Of a stretch of DNA of 64,000 bases, positions 9,276 through 21,369 are shown in pieces (position 1 is the first letter of the stretch; each line of letters starts with the position of its first letter). Below the pieces are notes generated by a model, which saw only the letters and a list, made by a program, of their open reading frames with translations, did no database searches and was not told the DNA's origin. Made by a program: the position numbers and the translations under genes. The stretch spans positions 438,499-502,498 of the forward strand of contig NW_003314323.1 in NCBI RefSeq assembly GCF_000143415.4, read 5' to 3'. The DNA comes from Selaginella moellendorffii (Eukaryota > Streptophyta > Lycopodiopsida > Selaginellales > Selaginellaceae).

Positions 9276-11450
9276 TAAAAACTAAAAGATAAATCTAGAG
9301 CAAACCACAAAGAACATGTGGTATTGTGAAAAGCCATAAGCCACCAAAGAGAACAATTAACTATTATAAAAGGTCATTAATCATCCCATTAATGAAGAAA
9401 TGCATAATCATTGTCGAAGAAAGAATCCACCATCCCGAAGACTGGCAAATCATTCTAGATCAACAATAATGAAGCAAATTTTTTAATGAGAATAATCAAC
9501 TATCCTAAGGTGATAATTAATCATCACCAATGATTATCAGATGCAAAAGCCAACTTCAACATTAAAGCTAAAGAGATAAAATGCCTTCCCCAACAACTTC
9601 TAACAAATGGAACAATGAGTATAAAACTCAAAGTCTAAAAACTCAAAGAAGCCTATAGCCAAGTTTTGCTTAATAATGATCACGAGTCTCGCATGAATTA
9701 ATTTTAATGCTAAAAAATAAATCATGGCATAATCCATAATATCTTCCTCAACACATCCATAAGCTAAACTTCATAATGCAAAAGTTAATAAAGAGTATGT
9801 CTACATCAATCCAAAAGCTAAGCATAATGAAGCTATGCTCAACAAGTGATCATCTAATCGATCCTCCATGAATCCATCGATAACAAAACGTAACTCACTT
9901 CAAAACAAGCACAAAAAGAATCATCAATGATCAATATATCCCAACATAAATCCAACAAGGAACTAACATCTTCAATATCGATCATTAACTCTTCCTCTTG
10001 TAGAGTTAGCATTGTCTATGATTAAATCACTTTTCAAGAAAAAGCTCAAAACTCAACCTTGACTAAGCAATCTCGTCTAAAACACAACCAACTCAACTTG
10101 CAACTTAGTTCATTTGAACGTTAATACAATTGCTAACAAGCAAATGCATGAATGCCAACAACATAAAGCTAAAGCCAAATCATTAACACTATTTGCATCA
10201 AGACTAATGAAACTCAATATCAATTTTATGGAAAGACGTCTCATTTCACTCAAATCTCAATAATAATAATGTCAATAACAAGGCATCACTTTAATGCTAT
10301 CAACACCATAACAAAGATAAAAGAAAGCAAAAGTGAATCACCACTCAAAACTCCTTAGCAACCAAACTAACCAAAATCGAAAATACTTTACTCAGTATCT
10401 GAGATTAACCTTTCAGCAATACTCAGTTATAGATAACACATCATCAAGGAGTGAATCACCACATCTGCAACCAAATAATATCGACAGAGGTAGAATCGAC
10501 ATGCCAACATGGAAAACCTATGTAATTCTAATAACACGATCTTCCACAACACCATCCGGTAAAGCAAACCCATCATTGCTAAATCATCATCGAGTGAAGT
10601 AAGTGTTAAACAGTCCTCAACAAAGTCTACAAACAATCATTAATCGCAAAGTAACTAACAATCACTCTTCAACTTACCTTCACAAGACCCAAACACTAAA
10701 CCCATGTCATCAAGTCATATACTTGTCCAATATAAACGTAATACCTCAAGCACGAGATAAAAGTTCATGGACAAACATGAACTAAATGATTACTCGAATC
10801 CAACTTAACCGCAATAAACTCACCAACACATCTAGCCAATAGCTCAAGTATGCCTCAAGAGGCTAGTTAGGCATGATTAACATTTAGTCGAAATTAAAGT
10901 GAAAATCATAAGATGGACTCATATCGATACACAACCTCCTCATATACAAAGCTATAGTACAGGTACTAACATCTCAATCTCAAATAACTAAGTTGGATAT
11001 CACCATCCTCAGCCAAGGCACAAGGCCATTAAGACCAAATCAAGATTAGTGAGAACTCACTATTCTCATAGAGTTTAATGAAATGCAAGGTGCAACCTGC
11101 CACTAAGCACAACGCTACAAAAAAAAGCACAAAGGTCACTTTTCTAGAAAAGTACAACAGTCACTATTCTACACCAAATCTAGACTCTATTCAATTCAAT
11201 TGCCTTAAGCCCAAAAGTTAACATCCTTTTTGGGTCACATCATACAAACTACTTACTAAAGTTTAAACTAACTGAAGTTAACTCCAAGAACATCACAACT
11301 CTACTGAAGAGGTTGCCTATTCAAGATGTGATCATACCTGCATTTTCTTGTATCTTGTGTGTGAAGAAGTCATTCTTTTTTGTTTTTTTCCCTGCTAACT
11401 TCACTTTTTGTTTCTTTCTTACTCATCTCAAGGAAGAAGATAGATAAGTT
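9276..11450. other. Strand-asymmetric A/C-rich repeat-like region, no gene
   Basis: For about 2 kb the plus strand is rich in A and C and poor in G, with many CAA, AACA and ATCA steps and no credible reading frame. It directly continues repeat family B, so it is probably the rest of the same element. Such skew is common in noncoding parts of retroelements and satellites. The asymmetry fades after about 11300. Confidence 0.4.
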
Positions 11451-11649
11451 TTATGGAAACCTTGGATCACTCGTGATAGAAAGATAATGTAAGTAACACT
11501 TCTTTTCAGTTCAATTTTTACAGTGGATTCTCTTATGAGAAAACAAAATGAGGATATTCAACTCCACAAGAGTGTTTTCAAAGAAAAGATAAAAAAATCT
11601 ACTGCTGGACTTGCAAAAGCTCACAACCGTAGAGAACGTCACACAGTCA

Positions 11650-12115
11650 GGTCCAATGCCATCGAGCTGCAAGCACAGCATTCCAAGAATGACAACACTC
11701 TGGAAACTTGAAACTTGTGGAGATGTATAGGAAATGTGGAAGCATGGAGGGTGTGAGGGAGAAGTTCTTTTGGATGGAGAGGAGAGACAAGCAGTGTGGC
11801 CAGAAAGAAGCTCTCGAGCAGTGTTTTCCCGGACACAAGTGCTGTGCCAAAAGTTCACGGGTGCTTGGGCGAACTTGGCATCCGGCATTGGCACTGCGCT
11901 CGTCAACATGTATGGGAGGTACAAAAGTCTGGACGATGCGAACCAGATTGAGAGGAAAGACGTAGCAACGTGGACTGTGATGTCTCGGAAGCAGAAGACT
12001 TTGGTGGCTTTCCAGGAGATGCTCATGCTTTCCAACAAGGTGACATTTCTGGCGCTGCTAAGACGTCAAGAGGGAGATCTTCATCGTGGACGGGGTGGTG
12101 ACATGTCCATCTCCG
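11650..12115 (+). pseudogene. PPR protein gene fragment
   Basis: Across more than one frame the segment encodes a recognisable pentatricopeptide-repeat stretch: LVEMYRKCGSMEGVRE, then GTALVNMYGRYKSLDDAN, ERKDVATWTVMS, LVAFQEMLM and NKVTFLALL. These are the standard PLS-type repeat landmarks (ALV.MY.KC.S...A...F, D..TWT.MI, A...F..M, P..VTF...L). The frame changes between repeats, sequences between them are lost, and there is no start or organelle-targeting region. Functional PPR proteins bind organelle RNA; this fragment cannot. PPR genes are highly expanded in Selaginella, so debris of this kind is expected. Confidence 0.7.
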
Positions 12116-12504
12116 GGACGTGGTCGACGAGAGTGGCGAGTTTTCGATCTTGTCGGACCACCGGCCAATATCATGGGTCAACATCTTTACTCTAGACGTA
12201 GAATCTTATCAACTTATTGTCTCCTTTAGTTGCATCCACTGGAGCACATCTTCCAAGGCCTGTGCTGTGCACGAGTAATGGTTCCTCTGGAGCCTTCTGC
12301 GAATCTCGTATCCCACGGGATCCAACATCGCGAGCGACAGCTCCCCGAGCGGTGGCCTTCAAAGACTGTTTGACATTCATTGACTACCCTTGACATTGAG
12401 CTCAACTAGTCTGGAAATGGATATCAGTGGATGAAAACGGCAACGTGTGGAACACGTTGTTCTATCCAATTTTGTGAAGCTCTTGTTCTTCAATAAAATG
12501 TAGG

Positions 12505-14930
12505 ATGCAGAAACAAGAGCAACAGAAAATGCAGAAAGTGGAGAAAGTGGAGATCCTCTTTTGGTTGTTCTTTGCTCTAGGCCTCTCGCAAATGCTGGGA
12601 TCCTCCTTCAAGAACAAGGCGCATGCCCTTCTCGAGTTCAAGAAGGGTATAAACGACACACAAGGCACTCTTCTTGACTGGAACCCGGGCAATGTTGCCA
12701 ACATGTGTGTTTGGGCAGGAATCTCATGCGATTCTTCCACCAGCGTCGTCTCGATCAGGCTTACATCTCCCCTCTTGCAGGGAAGTATATCGCCCTCGAT
12801 TGGCCAGCTGACACAGCTCAGAGAGCTCAACTTGTCACGTAACTATTACATGTCCGGTGGGATCACAAACTGTTCTCTCTTTGAGGTGTTAGATCTCTCC
12901 TACAATCTCTTCCAGGGCCGGATTCCGGGCTTCTTGGGACGCCCTCAACGTCTACGCCATCCTTCCCTGCGGTGGAACTATTACAACCAGGAGATTCCTC
13001 GAGCCTGGCAAATTGCTCGTCTCTCGAAGTCATTAATCTCTCGAGAAACCATCTTGGTGACCGCATTCCGGAGTCCCTGGGTCAGCTTTCCAGGCTGCAA
13101 AATCTCTCTCTGGCTGACAATTCCTACATGCAGGCCTCGTCCAGCTCCACCTCGCGATTCCTGGGGCGAAGAACCCTGCGGCGCATCCTCGGATCCTTGT
13201 TGCCGCTGCCGCTTCCCGAGGATCTGTGGAACACTGCCTAATTTGAGCAATTGCTCGTGTTTCGTTGGTCTCAAGCTTCGAAACAACAAGTTCACCAGTC
13301 GATCTATTCAAGCCTTGGGATGAACGAATTTACTCAAGCAGCATTGTGGAGCTAAACTTGACCTCCAACAGCTTCAACACCTCTATGGACAGCATACTAA
13401 AAGGAATCCAGCAAATGAAGCACCTTCAAATTCTGGCTCTTGGTGGTGAGATCCCTGCTGGTCTTCTTTCTATGAAATCATTTCAAAGTTTGGACCTCCA
13501 GAACAACGGTTATAGCTCCATTTGCCTACGGCAACCTGGGGTATTTAGACATCAGGTTCAACCAAGTTCACTACTCTCCCTTTTCACGCATCGAAGTTTC
13601 TTAAAATTGTGAACGTGTTACGTCTGGCAAAAAACCAGCTGACATCTGAGATCTTTGGTGGGGATGACTGCGCTCTTGAAGCTATCGACATGTCCCGCAA
13701 CAACTTCTCCACAGGCCTGTCCCCGCAGAGCGTGGATCTATCCGTTAACAATCTACAAGGTGGCCTACCGAGTGGAATGGCAAAGCTCCGGAACTTAACA
13801 TCCATGACCGTCTCCAAGAACAACTTGACTGGGCCTTTGTTTCCACAGGTCGGCTCACTGGAGAAGCTGAATACTTTGGACCTTCATGAAACAGGTTCTC
13901 AGGAACCTTGAGGGAAGACTACCCCCCAGGGTCGTCGATGCGGCGACTTGATCTCTCTTACAACGAGCTCTCTGGCGAAGTTCCTCCAGGCATTGGCAAC
14001 TTGTCAAAGCTCACGAGGCTTGATCTTTCCAATAACCATCTCTCCGGTGTCATTCCTTCGGAGCTTGGACGCTGCTCTTCTATAACGCTGCTGGACTTGT
14101 CAAGCTTCCAAAGGCGATGGACAATTTCAATCCTCAATGTAGGAGATAATGTGCTAACTGGTGAGGTGACCATGGACTTTGGAGCCACTAAACACCTAGT
14201 GCCTTCGCAACTTGGGCAGAACCAATTCACTGGCCCTCTCCCATACAGTGCAAACGCACCAGGTGCAAGTCTCAAGCCAAACTCGGCAGCATGACAGCCA
14301 CTTTGCACTGGGATCCAAGCGTTAGACCTGCGAATGAACAACTTCCAGGGCATGTTTCCAGAGATAGTTTGCAAGTGGTGGAGATCATTCCCAATGCTTT
14401 TACGCTCGCATTGGTGGCTTTGAAACCTTGCATTGCATAAACCTTACTGGGCAAAGCACCAGTAAGGTGGTTGCTGGAGAGATCAATCACTTGAAGATTG
14501 GTGAGGTTGGCGATGCATGGTGGGATGGTGCCTAGGATATTGTTGTTTGCGAGTGACAAGACCATCAAGCAAGTCTCCCGAGTGGTATAGCTTTGGCGGG
14601 GGCGTGTTTGACTACGGGATCACCCTGCGAGGAGCATACACCAACATATCAAACCTCATCGATTCCTTCACGCTCATGGACTTCTCAAACAACGAGCTCG
14701 AAGGTGAGCTGCCTCACACTTTCTCGGCTCGTGGGTCTCAACACCTCAAGCAACAGATTCTCTGGACGCATCCCAGTTGGACTCTCCATGCTTAAGGTGC
14801 TGGAATCACTTGACCTGTCGCACAACAACTTCGAGGATGGCATTCTGCAGGAGATTGCGTTCATGCCAGTTTCAGTGTTGCCCACAACAATCTCAGTGGT
14901 CCTATTCCTACTTCAAGGAAGATTCCTCAA
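12505..14930 (+). pseudogene. LRR receptor-like protein pseudogene
   Basis: This is a broken paralogue of the intact gene at 18421-21270, recognisable from the signal peptide (LFWLFFALGLSQMLGSS) to the last repeats (VLESLDLSHNNFEDG). Lesions seen by comparison are: loss of 12 bp after YYMSG (12857); frame loss near 13000; an insertion of about 100 bp, GC-rich and unrelated, between 13132 and 13227; several deletions of whole or partial repeats between 13310 and 14110; a 193-bp inversion at 14379-14571; and loss of the 3' end. Similarity stops after GPIPT near 14915, so the membrane segment and tail are absent. Open stretches remain (12505-13323, 13609-13911, 13908-14294) but no full product is possible. 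The many uncorrected frame changes suggest relaxed selection since duplication. Confidence 0.93.
14379..14571 (-). other. 193-bp internal inversion within the LRR pseudogene
   Basis: This segment reads in reverse complement to bases 20368-20560 of the intact paralogue. On the minus strand it still encodes LSLANNNILGTIPPCIANLT and the following repeat. On both sides the pseudogene continues collinearly on the plus strand (CAAGTGG before, AGTCTCCCGAG after). Only three bases (ACG of the paralogue, 20365-20367) are missing at one join. Confidence 0.93.
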
Positions 14931-17900
14931 GTATCCTAATAGTAAGAGGCAACTCACAAGATCTGAACATTTATTTGGCCATAAGCCTGATCAATATGGC
15001 AGTCTTTTATAGTGCTTTGTGTTTAGAACTATCAACAACATGAAAGATATATACATAAAGCAATCTGAAGTAATTTTTATTGTTGCAATCCTTGTAAAAG
15101 CCAAAGTCTTCAAAGTTCTTGGAGATGTTTAACCTCTTCTAAATGCAACAAGAATAGTTCATTGACACCTCCCATGGATTGGTAGGGATAAAATAGCCAA
15201 TATAAAGATAAGAACAATACAAAAATGTATAGCAAAAGTATACTTTATGAACTAGTTGCAGCACAAAGCCACTATTGCACATAAATGATTTGTTAGGTCC
15301 TGCCATGCCTTATGGTTAGATGCCAACACCCAAGCACACACATCCAAGAAACTACTAAAGAGTTATGTAGGAATAAGAAGTTTGTTATCTTATTCATTCT
15401 TCAATAGATAATTAGTAAATTGGCTAATAATCTCACTATATCTACCCACAGTGAGGGAAGAAAGAAAATAATCTATTAAATAACATAATTGATATTAACA
15501 TTAAAATATATTTAGTCTTTTTTTGCTTCTATGCCCAAAAAAGCAAGAATGGGTAGAATGCTCTTTCACTATAGGCTTGTTGCATGTAATGTTGTGCCAT
15601 ACATAAATAGGTAAATGGAATTTACTTTGGTCCATATTGTCCATATCATCAGGATTAAGCATGTGCACTAAAACACCTTGTGTGATAAGTATGGATATAA
15701 TAATAAAGAAACATTTGAGAATAAATATTATAGATTACTTTAAACACTAACATCACCATCTCCCAAGAATATCCTTAAAAGCACACTCCTTTTCGAGTGC
15801 AAAAATAGCTTAGCCTATCTTTTTTGCCATTTGAATCCCCTTTGAAAGACAAAATACCTCTAACAAGATTTACATGGCTGTGATTTGAATAGTGTTGATA
15901 GCCAGGGAACACTGAGTGAAGAACCTTTGAGTCAATCACATTTAAGATGATGTTTATAAAGCTATTGTATCTTAATGAAGAAAGAGCAACACAATCATCA
16001 GCTTATATAGCCTTACAACAGTTTTTTTATAGAAAATGGTAGTTCCAAGAATAAACTTAGAAATTAATTTGTAATTAATTTGTAAAGAAAGAAGTTACAC
16101 ACCTTTTGCTTCTACCCACTAACATCTTTCTTATCCACTACCATATTCAAAAGAAGGCAATTGAATGAAAACTCAACAAATCCATCATTATTGTTAGCCA
16201 AGTGCACAAAAAGCCTTCCCATATTAGAGAGCAAAGAAGGATTATAACAACCACATCCTCATATGTCATGAAGCTGTTTGCAACCTATAAGGCTTAGGAA
16301 ATGTATGAAGGAGTGTCCCAATGGTGGCATCCCATTCAGAAGATTGAAGAAGATGAAGTTGATCCTATAAGGCATGAATTGACCCTGGATCCACTAATCA
16401 AGCATGTAGGGCTTATGACTAATAGCATTTAGAATTTTAGTTAAGTTAAATTTAATACTAATACACAAACTATTATATATTAAATTGATACTACATAATA
16501 ATTGTGAACCTTAGTGTATATCTATTTAGAGTTTAGTAAGTCTACAGTTATTTCTTCATTGTCAATTCCATGACTCATTGCAAGTTGTTTTTATTTTTTT
16601 GCTACTGTCAATAGTGATATATCTTAAGCTTGATTTTTTTATATAGGCAACTATGTCCTCCTCCTCCTCCATTATTCTGACATGCTTGGTAGGAGTTCTT
16701 TGTGCTTACAAAAAGGTTTACAACTGTGCCAACATTTGGTGTTATGCAACATATGGATGAAATCGAGAAAGCTTGGATTAATCTCAAACCTTCTCACCAT
16801 GTTGCATATAATGGTATAATATGTTCTTTTGCAAACTCAAAGTGTCATTGTGAAGGTCCCATTCATGAAATATTGTTGTCATAAGCATTGGAGTGGTTTC
16901 CTTTGGTTTCACCTGAGATATTCAAAGTGTAGATTTCTATGAAGTTAATTATCTTTTTCAGTAATTACCTTTATCTTGCCTAGCCAGTCAAGTTTAAAGC
17001 CAAATGGGTAATCATTAAATATAGTTTGATCACTATTGCCTACAATTGAATCTCCCTACACATGGATGTTGATCACTCCATGTAGAAGACTGCAATCTAA
17101 CAATCATCTACCACCATTATTGGCAAAATCCCAAAGCATGGTGGATGATGTCTTTGCTACAAAGTGCCTTTATCCTTCACGTAGTTGTGGGGTAGGACAG
17201 CTAGCAATGGCTTTCTTTTTATTTTGGTACCAATATGGATTAAACTAGTTACATGTAATTCCCAATGAGAACAGCAACTTCCCTAGAATTGACAAAGTTA
17301 CTTTTATAAACAAAAAAAAAAACCTACACATCTAAGAACTATTAATGAAAAAAAAATGATAAATAGGACATCCCTTTTCAGTCAGAATCTCAATCTCGAA
17401 TGTGACTTCCGTATTCCTCTATAGGCAGAATATTCTGCTACTCTCGTCCATGCTGGCGTACACGTACTCATCTGTCGGCACCACAAAGATGGGGAGCATA
17501 AGATTTAATAATAACATTACAGTATAGATAAAAGAACTATTTGGCCCCCAATAGAGAGGCCTACAGATGATATTAACACATCCAATCTTGAAAGGAAATT
17601 CTAGATTATAGAGGAAACAAAAACACACACTTAGTGCACTAGATTATTCAGGTTTCACTCACTTCCACTATCATCAAATAGTTAAAAACTTTACTCCACC
17701 TTTAGCCCTGCAGTTTTTCATGGGATGTCAACAGATAATTTAAACTCCAAATTCATTTGTGCACTAGGCAATGAAGTTGGCAATCCTCAGCATAATTGGG
17801 TGAATCTAGGCAACCTTAAGAGGATTTGACTCCACATTTTGATGCTCATTACCATCCATTTGTGAAGAGACTTTTGATAAGGCATTTGGTTCTTGATTTG

Positions 17901-18420
17901 GAAGAAATAGATCCCTAGGTGTAAACTTATAAATGGAGCAAAGGGCTATTCAACACTAGTCCAACCAGACATTGCCATAGAAATTATACAAGACTTTTGA
18001 TCTATACACTACAGTGGCCACTAACAATTAAGCCCTCTTTATATACTAATATAAAGTCCAAATCAAATAAAGTTTCAAACCCACCAATGTATGGATGGTT
18101 AAACAACTAAACAGAAAATATCTATAAAAATAATAAGACAAGTAAGCTATAATTTTAGCCTGGAGACAATGTCTGTGAACCCGTAGTCTTTGAAATGGTG
18201 GATGTCCTTGACAAGCATGCCTCTCATTTCTCTCCCCTTACTGACTACCAAATAATCTAGGTATGCTGTTAAGCTGCTGAAGTGAGCTGTGGACCTCCAC
18301 GTACTTCGGCAATAAAGAATTGACAGGCTACATTTCAAACAACACGTGGTAGTACAGGTTGACAAGTCTTGTGTATAAGCTGACTAAGCAAGTTCCACAC
18401 CCCTGTTCTACAAGAGAAAA
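14931..18420. other. AT-rich region without a recognisable gene
   Basis: About 3.5 kb of AT-rich sequence separates the LRR pseudogene from its intact copy. Short open frames occur (for example 16702-16884, 17419-17628 and 18147-18365 minus) but none shows known motifs, a credible length or splice structure. It looks like decayed mobile-element sequence. The last 100 bases should include the promoter of the intact LRR gene. Confidence 0.4.
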
Positions 18421-21270
18421 ATGGAGAAAGTGGAAATCGTCTTTTGGTTGTTCTTTGCTCTAGGCCTCTCGCAAATGCTGGGATCCTCCTCCAAAAACGA
18501 GGCGGATGTTCTTCTCGACTTCAAGAAGGGTATAAACGACACAGAAGGCAATCTTCTTGACTGGAACCCGGGCAATGTTGCCAACATGTGTGTTTGGGCA
18601 GGAATCTCATGCGATTCTTCCACCAGCGTCGTCTCGATCAGGCTTACATCTCTTCTCTTACAGGGAAGGATATCGCCCTCGATTGGCCAGCTAACACAGC
18701 TCAGAGAGCTCAACTTGTCACGGAACTACTACATGTCCGGTGAGATTCCCAGCGAGATCACAAACTGTTCTCTCCTTGAGGTGCTAGATCTCTCCTACAA
18801 TCTCTTCCAGGGCCGGATTCCGGGCTTCTTGGGACGCCTTCAACGTCTACGCCATCTTTCCCTGCGGTGGAACTATTACAACCAGGAAATTCCCTCGAGC
18901 TTGGCAAATTGCTCGTCTCTCGAAGTCATTGATCTCTCGAGAAACCAGCTTGGTGGCCGCATTCCGGAGTTCCTGGGTCAGCTTTCCAGGCTGCAAAATC
19001 TCTCTCTGGCTGACAATTCCTACATGCATGGAACACTGCCTCGAAGCTTGGGCAATTGCTCGTCTTTGGTTGGTCTCAGGCTTCGAAACAACAAGTTCAC
19101 TGGAAAGGTACCAGTCGATCTATTCAAGCTACCAGTGCTCTTGACCCTTGGCATTTCGATGAACGAGTTTACTGGTATTGAATCTGGTGGCTACGCCTCA
19201 AGCAGCATTGTGGAGCTAAACTTGACCTCCAACAGTTTCAACACCTCTATGGACAGCATACTAAAAGGAATCCAGCAAATGAAGCATCTTCAAATTCTGG
19301 CTCTTGGTGGCTTCCCACAGCAATTGTCTGGTGAGATCCCTGCTCGTCTTCTTTCTTTGAAATCACTTCAAAGTTTGGACCTCCAGAATAACAGTTATAG
19401 CTCCATTCCTTTGGACTTTGCCTACGGCAACCTGGGGTATTTAGACATCAGGTTCAACAAGTTCGCTGCTCTCCCTTCTCATGCATCAAAGTTTCTTAAA
19501 ACTGTGAACGTGTTACGTCTGGCAAGAAACCAGCTCGCATCAATCCCACCTGAGATCTTTGGTGGGGATGACTGCGCTCTTGAAGCGATCGACATGTCCC
19601 GCAACAACTTGTCCACAGGAATTCCTGAAAATTTGGTGGATTGCCTGTCCCTACAGAGCGTGGATCTATCCGTTAACAATCTACAAGGTGGCCTACCGAG
19701 TGGAATGGCAAAGCTCCGGAACTTAACATCCATGACCGTCTTCAGGAACAACTTGACTGGGCCTTTGTTTCCACAGGTCGGCTCACTGGAGAAGCTGAAT
19801 ACTTTGGACCTTTCATGGAACAGGTTCTCAGGAGCCTTGTGGGAAGACTACTCCCCAGGTTCGTCGATGCGGCGACTTGATCTCTCTTACAACGAGCTCT
19901 CTGGCCAAGTTCCTCCAGGCATTGGCAACTTGACCAAGCTCACGAGGCTTGATCTTTCCAATAACCATCTCTCAGGTGTCATTCCTTCGGAGCTTGGACG
20001 CTGCTCTTCTATAACGCTGCTGGACTTGTCAAGCAATGAACTGAATGGTAACCTTCCAAAGGCGATGGACAATTTCACAGAGCTTCTCATCCTCAATGTA
20101 GGAGATAATGTGCTAACTGGTGAGGTGACCATGGACTTTGGAGCCACTAAACATCTAGTGGCCTTGCAACTTGGGCAGAACCAATTCAGCGGCCCTCTCC
20201 CATACAGCTTGAGCAACATCTCCTTGCAAATGCACCAGGTGCAAGTCTCAAGCCAAACTCGGCAGCATGACTTCTATCTGCAGCCACTTTGCACTGGGAT
20301 CCAAGCGCTAGACCTGCGAATGAACAACTTCCAGGGCATGTTTCCAGAGATAGTTTGCAAGTGGACGTGCTTGATGGTCTTGTCACTCGCAAACAACAAT
20401 ATCCGGGGCACCATCCCACCATGCATCGCCAACCTCACCAATCTTCAAGTGATTGATCTCTCCAGCAACCACCTCACTGGTGCTTTGCCCGACCAGCTCG
20501 ATCTCATGCAAGGTTTCAAAGCCACAAATGTGAGCGTAAAAGCATTGGGAATGATCTCCAAGTCTCCCGAGTGGTACAGCTTTGGCGGGGGTGTGTTTGG
20601 CTACGGGATCACCCTGCGAGGAGCATATGTCAGCATATCAAACCTCATCGATTCCTTCACGCTCATGGACTTCTCAGACAACGAGCTCGAAGGTGAGCTG
20701 CCCCTCACACTTTCTGGGCTCGTGGGTCTCATGCAGCTCAACATCTCGAGCAACAGATTCTCTGGACGCATCCCAGTTGGACTCTCCAGGCTTAAGGTGC
20801 TGGAATCACTTGACCTGTCGCACAACAACTTCGAGGGTGGCATTCCCCAGGAGATTGCGTTCATGCCCGAGCTGTCCAGTTTCAGCGTTGCCTACAACAA
20901 TCTCAGTGGTCCTATTCCTACTGGCAACAACCTCAACACCAGGTTTCTGGATGCCTTCACAGGCAACACTCTCTTGTGTGGATTCCCACTCTCGGCATGC
21001 AATGCTTCGACATCTAATTCCTCGACCGACATCCCAGTACATGCCACCAACACTGATACCTTCTTCATCTTGGGCTTTCTTTGTGGTGCTATCCCGCCCT
21101 TTGCGGCAGCGTTCTATGTAGTGGTGTTCACCAGCAAAATCCAGATGATCATCAACAAGTTCAACAAGTTCCAAGAAGATGGCGATCATTCAAAGCTGGA
21201 TTTTACTGCACAGGCAATCCCACAACAGTCGAGTCTTGCCACCCCCCAGCAACTTAGCTTCAGCAGCTAA
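18421..21270 (+). CDS. LRR receptor-like protein (no kinase)
   Basis: This intronless 949-aa gene encodes a cell-surface leucine-rich-repeat receptor-like protein. Residues 1-22 form a signal peptide. An LRR N-terminal cap with the usual cysteine pair (CVWAGISC) follows. Then come roughly 30 plant-type repeats with the LxxLxLxxNxLxGxIP pattern, for example LQSVDLSVNNLQGGLPSGMA. An island that interrupts the repeats (near 715-745, with YSFGGGVFGYGITLRG) resembles the ligand-contacting islands of PSKR/PSY1R-like and RLP proteins. The last repeats lead to GPIPTGNNLNT..FTGN..LCGFPLSAC, one transmembrane helix (about 881-903) and a 46-residue cytoplasmic tail with no kinase domain. Such proteins usually signal by pairing with a receptor kinase such as SOBIR1 or BAK1; the ligand here is unknown. 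A truncated paralogue lies 3.5 kb upstream on the same strand, so this is a local duplication. Confidence 0.93.
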   Translation: MEKVEIVFWLFFALGLSQMLGSSSKNEADVLLDFKKGINDTEGNLLDWNPGNVANMCVWAGISCDSSTSVVSIRLTSLLLQGRISPSIGQLTQLRELNLSRNYYMSGEIPSEITNCSLLEVLDLSYNLFQGRIPGFLGRLQRLRHLSLRWNYYNQEIPSSLANCSSLEVIDLSRNQLGGRIPEFLGQLSRLQNLSLADNSYMHGTLPRSLGNCSSLVGLRLRNNKFTGKVPVDLFKLPVLLTLGISMNEFTGIESGGYASSSIVELNLTSNSFNTSMDSILKGIQQMKHLQILALGGFPQQLSGEIPARLLSLKSLQSLDLQNNSYSSIPLDFAYGNLGYLDIRFNKFAALPSHASKFLKTVNVLRLARNQLASIPPEIFGGDDCALEAIDMSRNNLSTGIPENLVDCLSLQSVDLSVNNLQGGLPSGMAKLRNLTSMTVFRNNLTGPLFPQVGSLEKLNTLDLSWNRFSGALWEDYSPGSSMRRLDLSYNELSGQVPPGIGNLTKLTRLDLSNNHLSGVIPSELGRCSSITLLDLSSNELNGNLPKAMDNFTELLILNVGDNVLTGEVTMDFGATKHLVALQLGQNQFSGPLPYSLSNISLQMHQVQVSSQTRQHDFYLQPLCTGIQALDLRMNNFQGMFPEIVCKWTCLMVLSLANNNIRGTIPPCIANLTNLQVIDLSSNHLTGALPDQLDLMQGFKATNVSVKALGMISKSPEWYSFGGGVFGYGITLRGAYVSISNLIDSFTLMDFSDNELEGELPLTLSGLVGLMQLNISSNRFSGRIPVGLSRLKVLESLDLSHNNFEGGIPQEIAFMPELSSFSVAYNNLSGPIPTGNNLNTRFLDAFTGNTLLCGFPLSACNASTSNSSTDIPVHATNTDTFFILGFLCGAIPPFAAAFYVVVFTSKIQMIINKFNKFQEDGDHSKLDFTAQAIPQQSSLATPQQLSFSS

Positions 21271-21369
21271 TGTAAAAACGAAAATGAAGGTACCAGCTTT
21301 TCAAAGCTGCTGTGCGATTTCAAGAGAAACAAGAGTTGATAAGAATTGTGGAAGAATAAAGGTATTTGA

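Noticed and set aside
14272-14568. Minus-strand LRR gene within the pseudogene
   Set aside because: It is an inverted piece of the pseudogene and not a separate gene; it has no start context or continuation.
17036-17628. Short genes in the AT-rich region before the LRR gene
   Set aside because: Short frames without motifs, splice structure or coding-like composition.
20582-21121. Second 179-aa frame inside the LRR gene
   Set aside because: Overlaps the conserved LRR frame, has no motif and reads as the +1 shadow of a repeated coding pattern.
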